Source of the DNA: Chlamydiae bacterium CG10_big_fil_rev_8_21_14_0_10_42_34
GTDB taxonomy: Bacteria; Chlamydiota; Chlamydiia; Chlamydiales; SM23-39
DNA length: 64,000 nucleotides
NCBI GenBank assembly: GCA_002773795.1
Contig: PFAD01000016.1
Span: 1-64,000 of the forward strand
Direction: 5' to 3'
The notes beneath the pieces were generated by a model. The model did not search any database. It worked only from the letters and a program-made list of their open reading frames with translations, and was not told where the DNA came from. Positions 25,110 through 33,328 of the stretch are shown here, in pieces (the stretch's first letter is position 1; the number at the start of each line of letters is the position of its first letter). The position numbers were made by a program, and so were the translations under genes.

Positions 25110-26098
25110 TAAAGATGCTCTTCTTTAATCGCACGTTGAAGCAAAATTTTAACAGCCTCTCTAGGATCAAGTCCGCCATAGATAATTTGATAGGTAGCTT
25201 CAGTGATCGGGACTGGGACATGGTTTTTATGGCCCAATTCACGAGCGGAAACGCATGTGTAGATCCCTTCGACTGCCATCCCAATTTTTTGCTTTGCCCC
25301 TTCAGGGGAAAGGCCTTCCGACACAAGGCGCCCAAACCGGTAATTACGACTATGTACAGACATGCAAGTAACGCAAAGATCTCCCATTCCAGAAAGGCCA
25401 TTGAGAGTCTCTGGTTTACACTCCTTTACAACACAAAGTTTCCGAATTTCATGAAGGCCACGCGTCATAAGGGCAGCTTTTGTATTATCTCCACAGCCAA
25501 GTCCATCGGCTATCCCGCAGGCAATCGCAATGATGTTTTTCATCGCACCGCCAAAACAAACACCGCGCACATCTGCATTCGGATAAATTCGAAATGTAGG
25601 GGTTGTAAAAAGATCTTGAATCAACTTCATCACGCCAGGCTCATACGCCGAACAGACAACAGATGTCGGCATGTTCATTACAATATCTTCTGCGTGACTC
25701 GGCCCGCTTAAAACACCCACCAAGGGGCTCTCTTCTTGGCCTAATACAGCAGAAATAACTTCTGGCAAGAGCAGCCCTGTTTTTTGCTCAATCCCTTTAG
25801 AAGTAACGATAATAGGAACATCAATAGGGCCTACTTGTGTAAATACGGGGCGAATTCCAGAAGAGGTGACGCTTTCTACAATCACATCTACATTTTGAGT
25901 TGCTTTTTTCAAATCACTTGTAAATTGCAAAGATGCGGGAGCTTCAAAATCAGATAGTTTTGGATGTTTTCTTCCCTTTTGTAAAAGATCGGCAAATTCT
26001 TTATTGCGCGTCCAAACAATGACTTCGTGTCCATTGTTTGCGAGGACAGTTGCCAAAGCAAATCCCCAAGTTCCTGCCCCTAAATATCCAATTTTCAT
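25109..26098 (-). CDS. gpsA: Glycerol-3-phosphate dehydrogenase [NAD(P)+]
   Basis: Makes sn-glycerol 3-phosphate for phospholipids. 329 residues, normal length. N-terminal Rossmann motif GYLGAGTWGFALATVLANNG, LSGPSHAEDI, CFGGAMKNIIAIACGIADGL, with the catalytic Lys in the last block, and GDNTKAALMTRGL and GMGDLCVTC. The start overlaps the preceding stop as ATGA. Its place next to a UDP-sugar pyrophosphorylase matches CT714-CT715 of C. trachomatis. Confidence 0.97.
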   Translation of the reverse strand: MKIGYLGAGTWGFALATVLANNGHEVIVWTRNKEFADLLQKGRKHPKLSDFEAPASLQFTSDLKKATQNVDVIVESVTSSGIRPVFTQVGPIDVPIIVTSKGIEQKTGLLLPEVISAVLGQEESPLVGVLSGPSHAEDIVMNMPTSVVCSAYEPGVMKLIQDLFTTPTFRIYPNADVRGVCFGGAMKNIIAIACGIADGLGCGDNTKAALMTRGLHEIRKLCVVKECKPETLNGLSGMGDLCVTCMSVHSRNYRFGRLVSEGLSPEGAKQKIGMAVEGIYTCVSARELGHKNHVPVPITEATYQIIYGGLDPREAVKILLQRAIKEEHL

Positions 26099-27801
26099 CC
26101 TAACTCTCTCAATCGTTTTTGCACCGATTCAATGCACTCAAGACCTTTGATCGGTGCGTAATGTGTGCTGCGGGGAACTTCAAAAGCCCTTACACGAGAT
26201 GCAAAAGTAAATGCATCAAAGATAAACTGTTCCCCTTTCCATATCCAGCGATCTTTAACTTTTTTTCGAACCCAATGTATGGGTAGATCCTTCTTTGCCA
26301 TTTTAGAAAAGAAGGGGAGGGTAAAAGCGATCTGTCCGCTATATGCATATTGATGTTTTTGCAATCCGTCCAGTCCAATGTATTCTTTAATTTCGATCTT
26401 GTCCCCTTTTTCTAAAAGAACACCCATCGATTTATCAGTCTCACACCACTTTATACACTGCACCATCGCATCTGCTTTTTCTCTCCGCGCTCGATGAATA
26501 AGCAACGGATCAAAAGGTCTTGCAAACAGATTTTCAATATAACTCACCGTTACAAGATCAACCCCTTTTTCTCGAAATACCTTATCCAATCCCGCCTTTT
26601 CAAAAGAGCGAAATACACTCCCATTTCCATTAGGCCCCTTCATTTCAATCGGCTTTTTTTCGTCATCCAAAAAACAGCTCATTTCTTGCATAAAAAAATG
26701 GATGTCGAGTCCAAAAAAATTCTTCTGCTTAAAATAAGCAACAGTTTCTTCGTGATTCAAAGGCGATGTCATAATGGCAAGAGGGCGACCCTTCGGCATT
26801 TTTTTACAAAACCACTCAAACAAACTCTTCCCCTCTATAGAGAAAAGGCCCTTTGGCCCATTAAAGCCCAACCTTGTTCCAAGACCACCCGCAAGTAAAA
26901 TTGCACCGACTTGCTCCATAGGGAAAAGCTGCTCCAAAACTGCATCGACACTCACGTTAGCAAGATTGCGCCCCTCTGCAATAAGCGGACAATGGACTAA
27001 TTGCCTATTTGGAGACACAACAGCTTGTTTTAAAATTCCATGATTAGGATCCGCCCAAAGAGACACAAGCCTTAAAGGAAACGTCGCATTCAGATAATAG
27101 GCCATTGAAGAGATCCCCGAATCGGGAAGAACTAGGCCTAAGCAGTGATGTTTAATAATGGATAGCATTTCAAAAAGGGTTGTTTTCCCTCTTAAGTCAA
27201 CAATATTTTGATTATTAAATTTGGGCGTATCGCCATATCCAAAAAGGACAACTTTTACATGTTCTAACTTCTCTAGTCGATCAAATAGCTCCTGCCAGCG
27301 CGCAAGGGGCCAGTTTCTCCAAAGACCGTAATTTGTCTCTGCACTTACCTGGACACCAATCCATGTAAAGCTGCTTGACATTTGAAATCTTTCATGAAGT
27401 TCGTCGTACTTTGCGTCCCATTTTAACTTAGGAACAACCATACCTCTTTGCCATCTGACCCAATCGGTTGGACTAGGCTTTTCAATGACTAAATCGTATT
27501 GTGCTTTGATAAACGGATCAATTTTGTACGGCTCACCTCGTTTCCAATTGGGTGCAATAATTGTTTTCACACCTTCGAGCATTGAAAATCCGTCGTGCAA
27601 ATTGCTGCGCGTAATGAATGTGATCTCAGCATCAGGAATGATTTCGCGAATCCTCTTTACGATTGCAAAAAGGCCAAGGGCAATATCACCAAGACCTCGA
27701 TTCCAAGCGAGTAAGATTTTCTTCCCCCCTTTGCGAGCTGTTTTTTTCAGCATCCAATCAAGCGGGTTTGGCAAAAAAAGGCGCGACAACGTCCTAAACA
27801 T
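26095..27801 (-). CDS. Fusion of glycosyltransferase family 9 and UDP-sugar pyrophosphorylase
   Basis: 568 residues with two domains. Residues about 25-290 form a GT9 (heptosyltransferase-like) domain: ILLAWNRGLGDIALGLFAI, WIGVQVSAETNYGLWRNWP, LVLPDSGISSMAYYL. From about 297 a UDP-GlcNAc/GalNAc pyrophosphorylase domain starts with VGAILLAGGLGTRLGFNGPK, the eukaryotic-type signature (LxGGxGTRLG), then LDIHFFMQEMSCFLD, GPNGNGSVFRSFEKAGL and VDLVTVSYIENLFARP. In Chlamydia the pyrophosphorylase (CT715) is, as I recall, a separate protein. The fusion suggests that a nucleotide sugar is made and used by one polypeptide, perhaps in LPS or glycan synthesis. It overlaps waaF (8 bp) and gpsA (ATGA). 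Confidence 0.85.
   Translation of the reverse strand: MFRTLSRLFLPNPLDWMLKKTARKGGKKILLAWNRGLGDIALGLFAIVKRIREIIPDAEITFITRSNLHDGFSMLEGVKTIIAPNWKRGEPYKIDPFIKAQYDLVIEKPSPTDWVRWQRGMVVPKLKWDAKYDELHERFQMSSSFTWIGVQVSAETNYGLWRNWPLARWQELFDRLEKLEHVKVVLFGYGDTPKFNNQNIVDLRGKTTLFEMLSIIKHHCLGLVLPDSGISSMAYYLNATFPLRLVSLWADPNHGILKQAVVSPNRQLVHCPLIAEGRNLANVSVDAVLEQLFPMEQVGAILLAGGLGTRLGFNGPKGLFSIEGKSLFEWFCKKMPKGRPLAIMTSPLNHEETVAYFKQKNFFGLDIHFFMQEMSCFLDDEKKPIEMKGPNGNGSVFRSFEKAGLDKVFREKGVDLVTVSYIENLFARPFDPLLIHRARREKADAMVQCIKWCETDKSMGVLLEKGDKIEIKEYIGLDGLQKHQYAYSGQIAFTLPFFSKMAKKDLPIHWVRKKVKDRWIWKGEQFIFDAFTFASRVRAFEVPRSTHYAPIKGLECIESVQKRLRELG
27364..27380. repeat. Dispersed palindrome, copy 2 (one mismatch)
   Basis: TGTAAAGCTGCTTGACA differs from the consensus by one base (T to G in the right arm). 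It lies inside the glycosyltransferase part of the fusion gene in a different reading frame from copies 1, 5 and 6; here the - strand reads MSSSFTW. Confidence 0.65.
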
Positions 27802-28801
27802 GCTTCAACACCCGCTGCACGACTTCATCTACACTAATTTCCTTCATACACCGAAAGTCAATGGGACAAGTGCGCTTAAAACAGGGAGAACATTTTGCAT
27901 GTTTATTGACAACTGCCTCACTTTTTCCAAAGGGGCCCGTTACTTCGTCATCGGTCGAGCCAAAAAGGGCAACAAGAGGTGTGCCAAATGCAGCGCCAAT
28001 ATGCATCGGACCACTGTCATTTGTCACAAGTACATCGCAGTCTTTAATCAAGCATGCAAGCTCGCGCAAACTTGTGATCCCAGCCAAATCAATTACCTTT
28101 TCTGGTAGACCCCGACAGATCTGTTTAACAAGAGGTGCTGTTGTAGCATCTCCAAAAAAGAGAATGTAAGCATCTGTTTCCAGTAAAAGACGCATCGCTA
28201 AAGCTCTGTATCTTTCTGGAGGCCAACATTTCGCAGATCCATAGGCGGCGCCTGGGTTAATCCCGATCAATTTTTTCCCCAAAACATACTTGCGCTGGAT
28301 AAGAAGCTGTTTTGTCTCTTCAACTTCCTTGTCCAAAACGTAAAGCCTTGGCGCCGTCTCAGAAACTTTTACGCCTAGCGGGCTTAAAATCCGCTTATAG
28401 CTCGTGACTAAATGCTCTTTTTTATCTTCCATTTTCAAAGCATCGGTCAATAATAAGCTCCGGAAGTGGGCCGCATAGCCAATTCTTCGCTTCACTCTCC
28501 CTTGCCAAAACCACCAAGCGGATGAAAATGAATTCGTAAGTAAAATTCCGGCGTCATACTTCCCCGCCTGAATCTTTGCGATAATATCTCTTTGCTGACG
28601 CCTTTTAAAGTCATTCGACGGCTTTGTAAAGCAAAAGAGCTCATCAATGGCCTTGTCCTCTTTCAACAGTTCACAAAGAGGAGTGCGGCACATTGCGGTA
28701 ATCGACGCCTTCGGAAACGCAGCTCTTAAATCGCTTAGCACCGGAGTTGCCATGATTAGATCGCCAATCCAGTTGGGCATTCGGACAATAATATTTTCCA
28801 T
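27794..28801 (-). CDS. waaF: ADP-heptose:LPS heptosyltransferase-like (GT9)
   Basis: 335 residues. The GT9 motifs of heptosyltransferase II are present: IIVRMPNWIGDLIMATPVL at the N-terminus, LIGINPGAAYGSAKCWPPERY near the middle, then VLVTNDSGPMHIGAAFGTPLVALFGSTD. It ends in PCFKRTCPIDFRCM, a cysteine-rich stretch typical of the WaaF group. It transfers a sugar from a nucleotide donor to lipid A-core in the inner membrane. It is first in an overlapping set with the fusion gene, gpsA and the CE-clan protease. The donor may not be heptose in this lineage. Confidence 0.88.
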   Translation of the reverse strand: MENIIVRMPNWIGDLIMATPVLSDLRAAFPKASITAMCRTPLCELLKEDKAIDELFCFTKPSNDFKRRQQRDIIAKIQAGKYDAGILLTNSFSSAWWFWQGRVKRRIGYAAHFRSLLLTDALKMEDKKEHLVTSYKRILSPLGVKVSETAPRLYVLDKEVEETKQLLIQRKYVLGKKLIGINPGAAYGSAKCWPPERYRALAMRLLLETDAYILFFGDATTAPLVKQICRGLPEKVIDLAGITSLRELACLIKDCDVLVTNDSGPMHIGAAFGTPLVALFGSTDDEVTGPFGKSEAVVNKHAKCSPCFKRTCPIDFRCMKEISVDEVVQRVLKHV

Positions 28802-28862
28802 ATCGATGAATCATAACTAAGATTCCCTTTTCAAACAAAATAGGATCCGATAAAACTGTCTT

Positions 28863-29366
28863 ATGGCAAATAAAAATGTGATTTTGGGGATCGATCCTGG
28901 AACGAGAATTACAGGATATGGACTTATCGATAGCGATTCTCATCCGGTTGACTTTGGGTGCATCCGCCCTCCTCCTAAACTCATCTTAGCCGACAGATAC
29001 AAGATCATTTTTGAAAGCCTTGAAGCATTAATTGAGCGTTATCAACCCATTGCTATTGCCGTCGAAAGTCAATTCGTCCTCAAAAATGTTCAAAGTGCAA
29101 TTAAACTCGGCATGGCAAAAGGGATGGTCCTCCTCGCTGCAGCTCGAAAATCGATCCCCGTTTATGAATTTGCCCCAAAAAAAGCAAAACTTGCCGTCGT
29201 AGGGCACGGTGGGGCAAGTAAATTCCAAGTTCAAAAAATGATCCAGGCGCTCCTTCGCCTGCCCAATCCACCTGAACCCGAAGACGCAGCCGATGCCCTT
29301 GCTCTGGCAATTTGCTGTGCACACCACCTGAGGTCCCCATGTACGAGTCCATTAAAGGCTTGCTAA
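28863..29366 (+). CDS. ruvC: Holliday-junction resolvase RuvC
   Basis: Endonuclease resolving four-way junctions. 167 residues. Acidic residues: D in ILGIDPGTRITGYG, E in IAVESQFV, and the C-terminal pair in PPEPEDAADALALAI. The KxxPQMQ region reads KFQVQKMIQALL. It overlaps ruvA by 28 bp. ruvC-ruvA adjacency is also recalled for Chlamydia. Confidence 0.96.
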   Translation: MANKNVILGIDPGTRITGYGLIDSDSHPVDFGCIRPPPKLILADRYKIIFESLEALIERYQPIAIAVESQFVLKNVQSAIKLGMAKGMVLLAAARKSIPVYEFAPKKAKLAVVGHGGASKFQVQKMIQALLRLPNPPEPEDAADALALAICCAHHLRSPCTSPLKAC

Positions 29367-29926
29367 TTGACAAAACTCCCATCAAAGCAATTGTTGAGAC
29401 GGGGGGCATCGGCTACCGCTTATCGATCCCATTGAGTGCCTATGCTCACCTCCCAGCCCTCAACGCCCCTGTCCAATTCTTCCTCTCACAGGTCGTCCGC
29501 GAAGACTCAAACACCCTCTATGCATTCCTTTCAAAAGATGAAAGGGACCTTTTTGAGACCCTCATCACCATCTCTGGAGTGGGGCCTAAAACAGCTCTTG
29601 GCATCATCGGCCACATGGACCTTTCTGCCTTCCAAAGGGCCATTGCAAGCGCGGACGTGCGACTGCTGAGCAAAATCCCCGGCATAGGAAAGAAGAGCGC
29701 AGAGCGGCTTGTCATCGAAATGCGCGATAAAATCAAAGGCACATCAAGAGAAAAAGGGGCCCTCCTCACCCCAGCTGATGGACTCACTTCAGATGCGATG
29801 AATGCCCTTATCCACCTGGGCTACAATCCTCTCGCAGCCCAAAAGGCGGTCCAGGCCGTACTTCTGGAGAAAAAAGAGGAGTCAGATCTAGGAAAAATCA
29901 TCACGGCAGCCCTTCAAAAGATATAG
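29339..29926 (+). CDS. ruvA: Holliday-junction branch-migration protein RuvA
   Basis: Start chosen at ATG 29339 (MYESIKGLLIDKTP), which aligns with normal RuvA N-termini; an in-frame upstream ATG adds nine residues. 195 residues. Domain I OB fold with ETGGIGYRLSIP; domain II helix-hairpin-helix pairs with ISGVGPKTALGI and IPGIGKKSAERLVIEMRDKI; C-terminal domain III with NALIHLGYNPLAAQKAV, which contacts RuvB. ruvB is not in the window. mnmE follows after 23 bp. Confidence 0.96.
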   Translation: MYESIKGLLIDKTPIKAIVETGGIGYRLSIPLSAYAHLPALNAPVQFFLSQVVREDSNTLYAFLSKDERDLFETLITISGVGPKTALGIIGHMDLSAFQRAIASADVRLLSKIPGIGKKSAERLVIEMRDKIKGTSREKGALLTPADGLTSDAMNALIHLGYNPLAAQKAVQAVLLEKKEESDLGKIITAALQKI

Positions 29927-29949
29927 CCAGACTGGTATCCTCTTGCCCC

Positions 29950-31290
29950 ATGAATACTGAAACAATTGCAGCCATTGCAACAGCTCCAGGAACTGGCGCG
30001 ATCGCAGTGATCCGGATCTCAGGAAAAGAGGCTTTTGCTGTTGCTGAAAAAATCTTCTCCCGCTCCATTAAAAATTTTAAGACCCATACCGCCCACTACG
30101 GCGCGATCTTAAAAGAGGACAAAAGCCCCCTCGACACAGTTTTGCTCCTCGTGATGAAAGGTCCCAACTCCTATACCGGAGAAGATTCGGTTGAAATTTC
30201 TTGCCACGGGGGCCAGCTCGTAACGAAACAGGTTCTACAAAGGGTCTTTGAAGCGGGAGCTAGACCTGCTCAGCCGGGCGAATTTTCCCTAAGAGCTTAT
30301 CTCAATGGGAAAATAGACCTCGCTCAGGCGGAAGCTGTCCAAGAACTCATCTCAGCGAAAAGCGAACTTGCTCTCGAATGGGCCGAAAAACAGCTACAAG
30401 GGGCCCTTTCAGAAAAAATCAAATCCTATCAAAAAGAGCTCACAGAAATCGCAGCTATTTTGGAAGCATGGGTCGACTTTCCGGAAGATGATCTAGAATT
30501 TGCAGCGACAGAAGAGATCATCTCTCAGCTAGAAGTTGCGCTGGAGCGGATGCAAAAACTCCAATCCACCTTCAATGATGGGAAAGCAATCCACACTGGA
30601 CACTCACTTTGTCTTTTAGGCTCTCCAAACGTCGGCAAATCGTCCCTGATGAACGCCCTTCTTGGAAAAGACCGCGCAATTGTCACTGAAATTGCTGGAA
30701 CAACACGAGATCTACTCGAAGAAGACCTTCATTTAGGTCCGCTACATTTTAAACTCATCGACACAGCGGGGATCCGCGCTACAGATGAGATCATCGAGAA
30801 AGAGGGGATCCGCAGATCTCAAAAAGCAATGCGCGATGCCGACGTAATCCTCCTTCTTCTCGACGCTACAAGATCCCTCAATGCACAAGATCATGAGCTT
30901 CTTCAAATAGCGCCTCGTGAGAAAACAATCATCATTTGGAATAAAACAGATTTGGCAAAGCCTCAAGAAACCTTTAAATCTGTATCTATCTCAGCCAAAG
31001 AAAAAACAGGTCTTGATCAACTAAAAAGCGCAATCGATCAGTTGATTTGGAAAAACGGACTCCCTTCGAAAGAAGAGGTGATCATTACAACACTACGCCA
31101 TTACCAAGCGCTTTCAAATGCAATCGCAGCATGTGAAACGGTGATAAACGGATTAAAGTCTGGAGTTTCTGCAGAGTTTGTTGCGTCCGATATGAGAGAG
31201 GCGCTCAATCAACTCGGCGCCATTGTTGGCGCCAATGTAACGGAAGATATTTTATCTGCTATCTTTTCCAAGTTCTGCCTAGGCAAATAG
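29950..31290 (+). CDS. mnmE: tRNA-modifying GTPase MnmE
   Basis: With MnmG it installs the cmnm5 group on wobble U34. 446 residues. N-terminal folate-binding domain (TIAAIATAPGTGAIAVIRIS), central helical domain (CHGG, QPGEFSLRAYLNGK), G domain from about residue 222 with GSPNVGKSSLMNAL (P-loop), GTTRD, DTAG and NKTD, and the C-terminal catalytic FCLGK. The 3' end overlaps the convergent kinase-like gene by 12 bp. Confidence 0.97.
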   Translation: MNTETIAAIATAPGTGAIAVIRISGKEAFAVAEKIFSRSIKNFKTHTAHYGAILKEDKSPLDTVLLLVMKGPNSYTGEDSVEISCHGGQLVTKQVLQRVFEAGARPAQPGEFSLRAYLNGKIDLAQAEAVQELISAKSELALEWAEKQLQGALSEKIKSYQKELTEIAAILEAWVDFPEDDLEFAATEEIISQLEVALERMQKLQSTFNDGKAIHTGHSLCLLGSPNVGKSSLMNALLGKDRAIVTEIAGTTRDLLEEDLHLGPLHFKLIDTAGIRATDEIIEKEGIRRSQKAMRDADVILLLLDATRSLNAQDHELLQIAPREKTIIIWNKTDLAKPQETFKSVSISAKEKTGLDQLKSAIDQLIWKNGLPSKEEVIITTLRHYQALSNAIAACETVINGLKSGVSAEFVASDMREALNQLGAIVGANVTEDILSAIFSKFCLGK

Positions 31291-32526
31291 ATCGGGACAA
31301 AGCCACTTTTGAACTTCAGGAATACTTGTAAACGTTCTGACCAGCTCAAATCGATCGATCGCCGACTCATCAAAACGTTCATAAAGATCTACAAGATACA
31401 GAGTCCCTTGTTCGTCAATTTTTACGTTACTGCGTCGGATATCATTATAAATCCCCGGAACCGCAAACATCTCCTTAAGCTGTACCCAAACTGGGTCATT
31501 TTTCCAACTTCCATCATCTAGAACAACATGTCCTGCAAGATTTTCTCTATCTATTTGCAGCACAGGGAAATCACCTTCAATATATTCAGCCATGACGAAG
31601 CCTAAACTATCCTGCGCTTTGACATAGTCCCTCAGAGCATTTTCATCATTGCGCACATCCCCAGACAAAAGCAATTTTGCCGAATCATAGTGCGAAGTGA
31701 AATTGAAGTGCTCTGCAGTATGCTCTTTCATGAAGTCGTTTTCTTTGTTTTGACAATACCGATATAACTGACCTGCCGGAAACTCGATAACTTTACCCGG
31801 GTCTTTGTCGAGAATATCTTGAAATACTTTTACAACATACTTCGATCCATCTTCAAGGGTACACTTATAAACATTAGAGTGCTGCCCCTTGCCCAGAAAC
31901 TCAATATCATGAATTTTGTATACGAGATTATCTGTTACCTTCAAATCAAATGGCTGAAAATCCCCATTTTTTTTCATGAATAACTGAAAAGCAACCAAAT
32001 CACGTACTTCTTTAGCTTTCTTTATCAAAGGAAGTTGATTCAGTTCCTCCAATTTACGGGGATGGATCCGGCGTGCAGGTGCAGACGGAGCCATAGAAAC
32101 GGTTCCTTCCTCTCCTAAAATGGCACTCCTTAATTCACCATGAAATCCCTTTTCACCCGCTTTCTCCAAGGTCATGAGAGACCCACTCATATCAGCTTTC
32201 ATTACAGGAGCTGGGCTCATAACGGGGAATATACCCATAAAAACATTCTGAACTCCTTGGTCGACAGGATTCAAAGAAGTAGTAGGGGGTTGAGGCAAAC
32301 CTTGTGGAATGTTTAGTCGCGAACCTGACTCACTGTCAAGATTAAGTCGCGGAAATTGCAAACTTGATTCGCCTTCAAGACTAAATCGCGGGATAGTAGA
32401 GGGCCTATTGGGCGCACCTCCAAAAGGCAACTTACGCTTGGTACAAACTGTCTGTGGGGCAGCTTCTGGCGTTTCTTCGGCACCAAAAAGAGTTCTTTTA
32501 AAGCTACTTTCAACATTATGGGTCAT
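31279..32526 (-). CDS. Protein-kinase-like protein with long disordered N-terminus (candidate effector)
   Basis: 415 residues. Residues 1-155 are proline/serine-rich and low-complexity. From about 205 a kinase-type fold is readable: glycine loop LGKGQHSNVYKC (212-222), ATP-binding Lys in YVVKVF (K233), hinge-like GFVMAEYIEGDFP, catalytic loop GIYNDIRRSNVKI with D362 and N367 at the canonical D-x4-N spacing, and the metal-binding Asp in LYLVDLYE (D380, in place of DFG). The His of HRD is replaced by Asn. The set is consistent with an active enzyme. There is no signal peptide, so export would be by type III secretion. The promoter is AT-rich (TATAAT on the - strand at 32573-32568). Confidence 0.7.
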   Translation of the reverse strand: MTHNVESSFKRTLFGAEETPEAAPQTVCTKRKLPFGGAPNRPSTIPRFSLEGESSLQFPRLNLDSESGSRLNIPQGLPQPPTTSLNPVDQGVQNVFMGIFPVMSPAPVMKADMSGSLMTLEKAGEKGFHGELRSAILGEEGTVSMAPSAPARRIHPRKLEELNQLPLIKKAKEVRDLVAFQLFMKKNGDFQPFDLKVTDNLVYKIHDIEFLGKGQHSNVYKCTLEDGSKYVVKVFQDILDKDPGKVIEFPAGQLYRYCQNKENDFMKEHTAEHFNFTSHYDSAKLLLSGDVRNDENALRDYVKAQDSLGFVMAEYIEGDFPVLQIDRENLAGHVVLDDGSWKNDPVWVQLKEMFAVPGIYNDIRRSNVKIDEQGTLYLVDLYERFDESAIDRFELVRTFTSIPEVQKWLCPDLFA

Positions 32527-32567
32527 ATAATCACATAGTTTAATTTTTATACGAATTATTATACCTC

Positions 32568-32573
32568 ACAATA
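32568..32573 (-). promoter_or_regulatory. -10 box of the kinase-like gene
   Basis: The - strand reads GGTATAATAATTC here, 42 nt before the ATG at 32526. The same core GTATAATA precedes the genes at 1885 and 47208. Confidence 0.5.
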
Positions 32574-32704
32574 AGATTAAACTCCACTCCTAAGAAATGA
32601 AATAACATGTTTAAAATTAGTAACTTATAAATAGACATTCAACCCTAAGCCTATCCCCGTAAGAAACTTGACCAAACAGCCCTTTCATGAGAAGCTATTT
32701 GGCT

Positions 32705-33328
32705 ATGAAGAAGGCAGAACGAACCAGCAAAATTATTGAGATCTTGGACAAGCTGTTTCCCAATCCCGATATTCCCCTCAAGCACAAAGATCCGTACACC
32801 CTGCTAATCGCCGTCCTCCTCTCCGCCCAGTGCACGGATGCTAGGGTGAACCAAGTTACCCCCAAGCTCTTTGCCCTCGCCTCAACGCCCGCCCAAATGA
32901 CAGTGCTAAAAGTGGAAGAAATCGAAGAGATCATCCGTCCGTGTGGGCTTGCCCCAAAAAAATCTCGAGCCATTTGGCAACTATCAAAAGATCTTATCGA
33001 TCGCCACAACGGTCAGGTCCCAAACACTCTCGAAGAGCTCGAAAGGTTTCCTGGAGTTGGGCACAAAACAGCAAGCGTTGTGATGATTCAAGCCTTTGGC
33101 AAACCAGCTTTTCCTGTAGACACGCACATCCACAGGTGTGCGCACAGATGGGGTCTTAGCAAAGGAAAAACTGTCGAACAAACCGAAAGGGACCTCAAAC
33201 GCTTGTTCGCAAAAGATAAGTGGGCTAAAGTCCACTTACAGATCATCTACTACGCAAGAACGTTTTGTCCAGCTAAAGGTCACAATAAAGAAAAATGTCC
33301 AATCTGCCATTTCATCAGCAACAATTAG
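32705..33328 (+). CDS. nth: Endonuclease III (DNA glycosylase/AP lyase)
   Basis: Excises oxidised pyrimidines. 207 residues from ATG 32705 (MKKAERTSKIIEIL); an in-frame ATG at 32687 adds six. HhH-GPD features: LLSAQCTDARVN, ELERFPGVGHKTASVV with catalytic Lys in GHKTA, and FPVDTHIHRCAHR with catalytic Asp. The C-terminal iron-sulphur motif is altered: C-x9-C-x2-C (CPAKGHNKEKCPIC) and then the protein ends, with no fourth cysteine, whereas the family norm is C-x6-C-x2-C-x5-C. The cluster may be lost or ligated differently. Confidence 0.93.
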   Translation: MKKAERTSKIIEILDKLFPNPDIPLKHKDPYTLLIAVLLSAQCTDARVNQVTPKLFALASTPAQMTVLKVEEIEEIIRPCGLAPKKSRAIWQLSKDLIDRHNGQVPNTLEELERFPGVGHKTASVVMIQAFGKPAFPVDTHIHRCAHRWGLSKGKTVEQTERDLKRLFAKDKWAKVHLQIIYYARTFCPAKGHNKEKCPICHFISNN

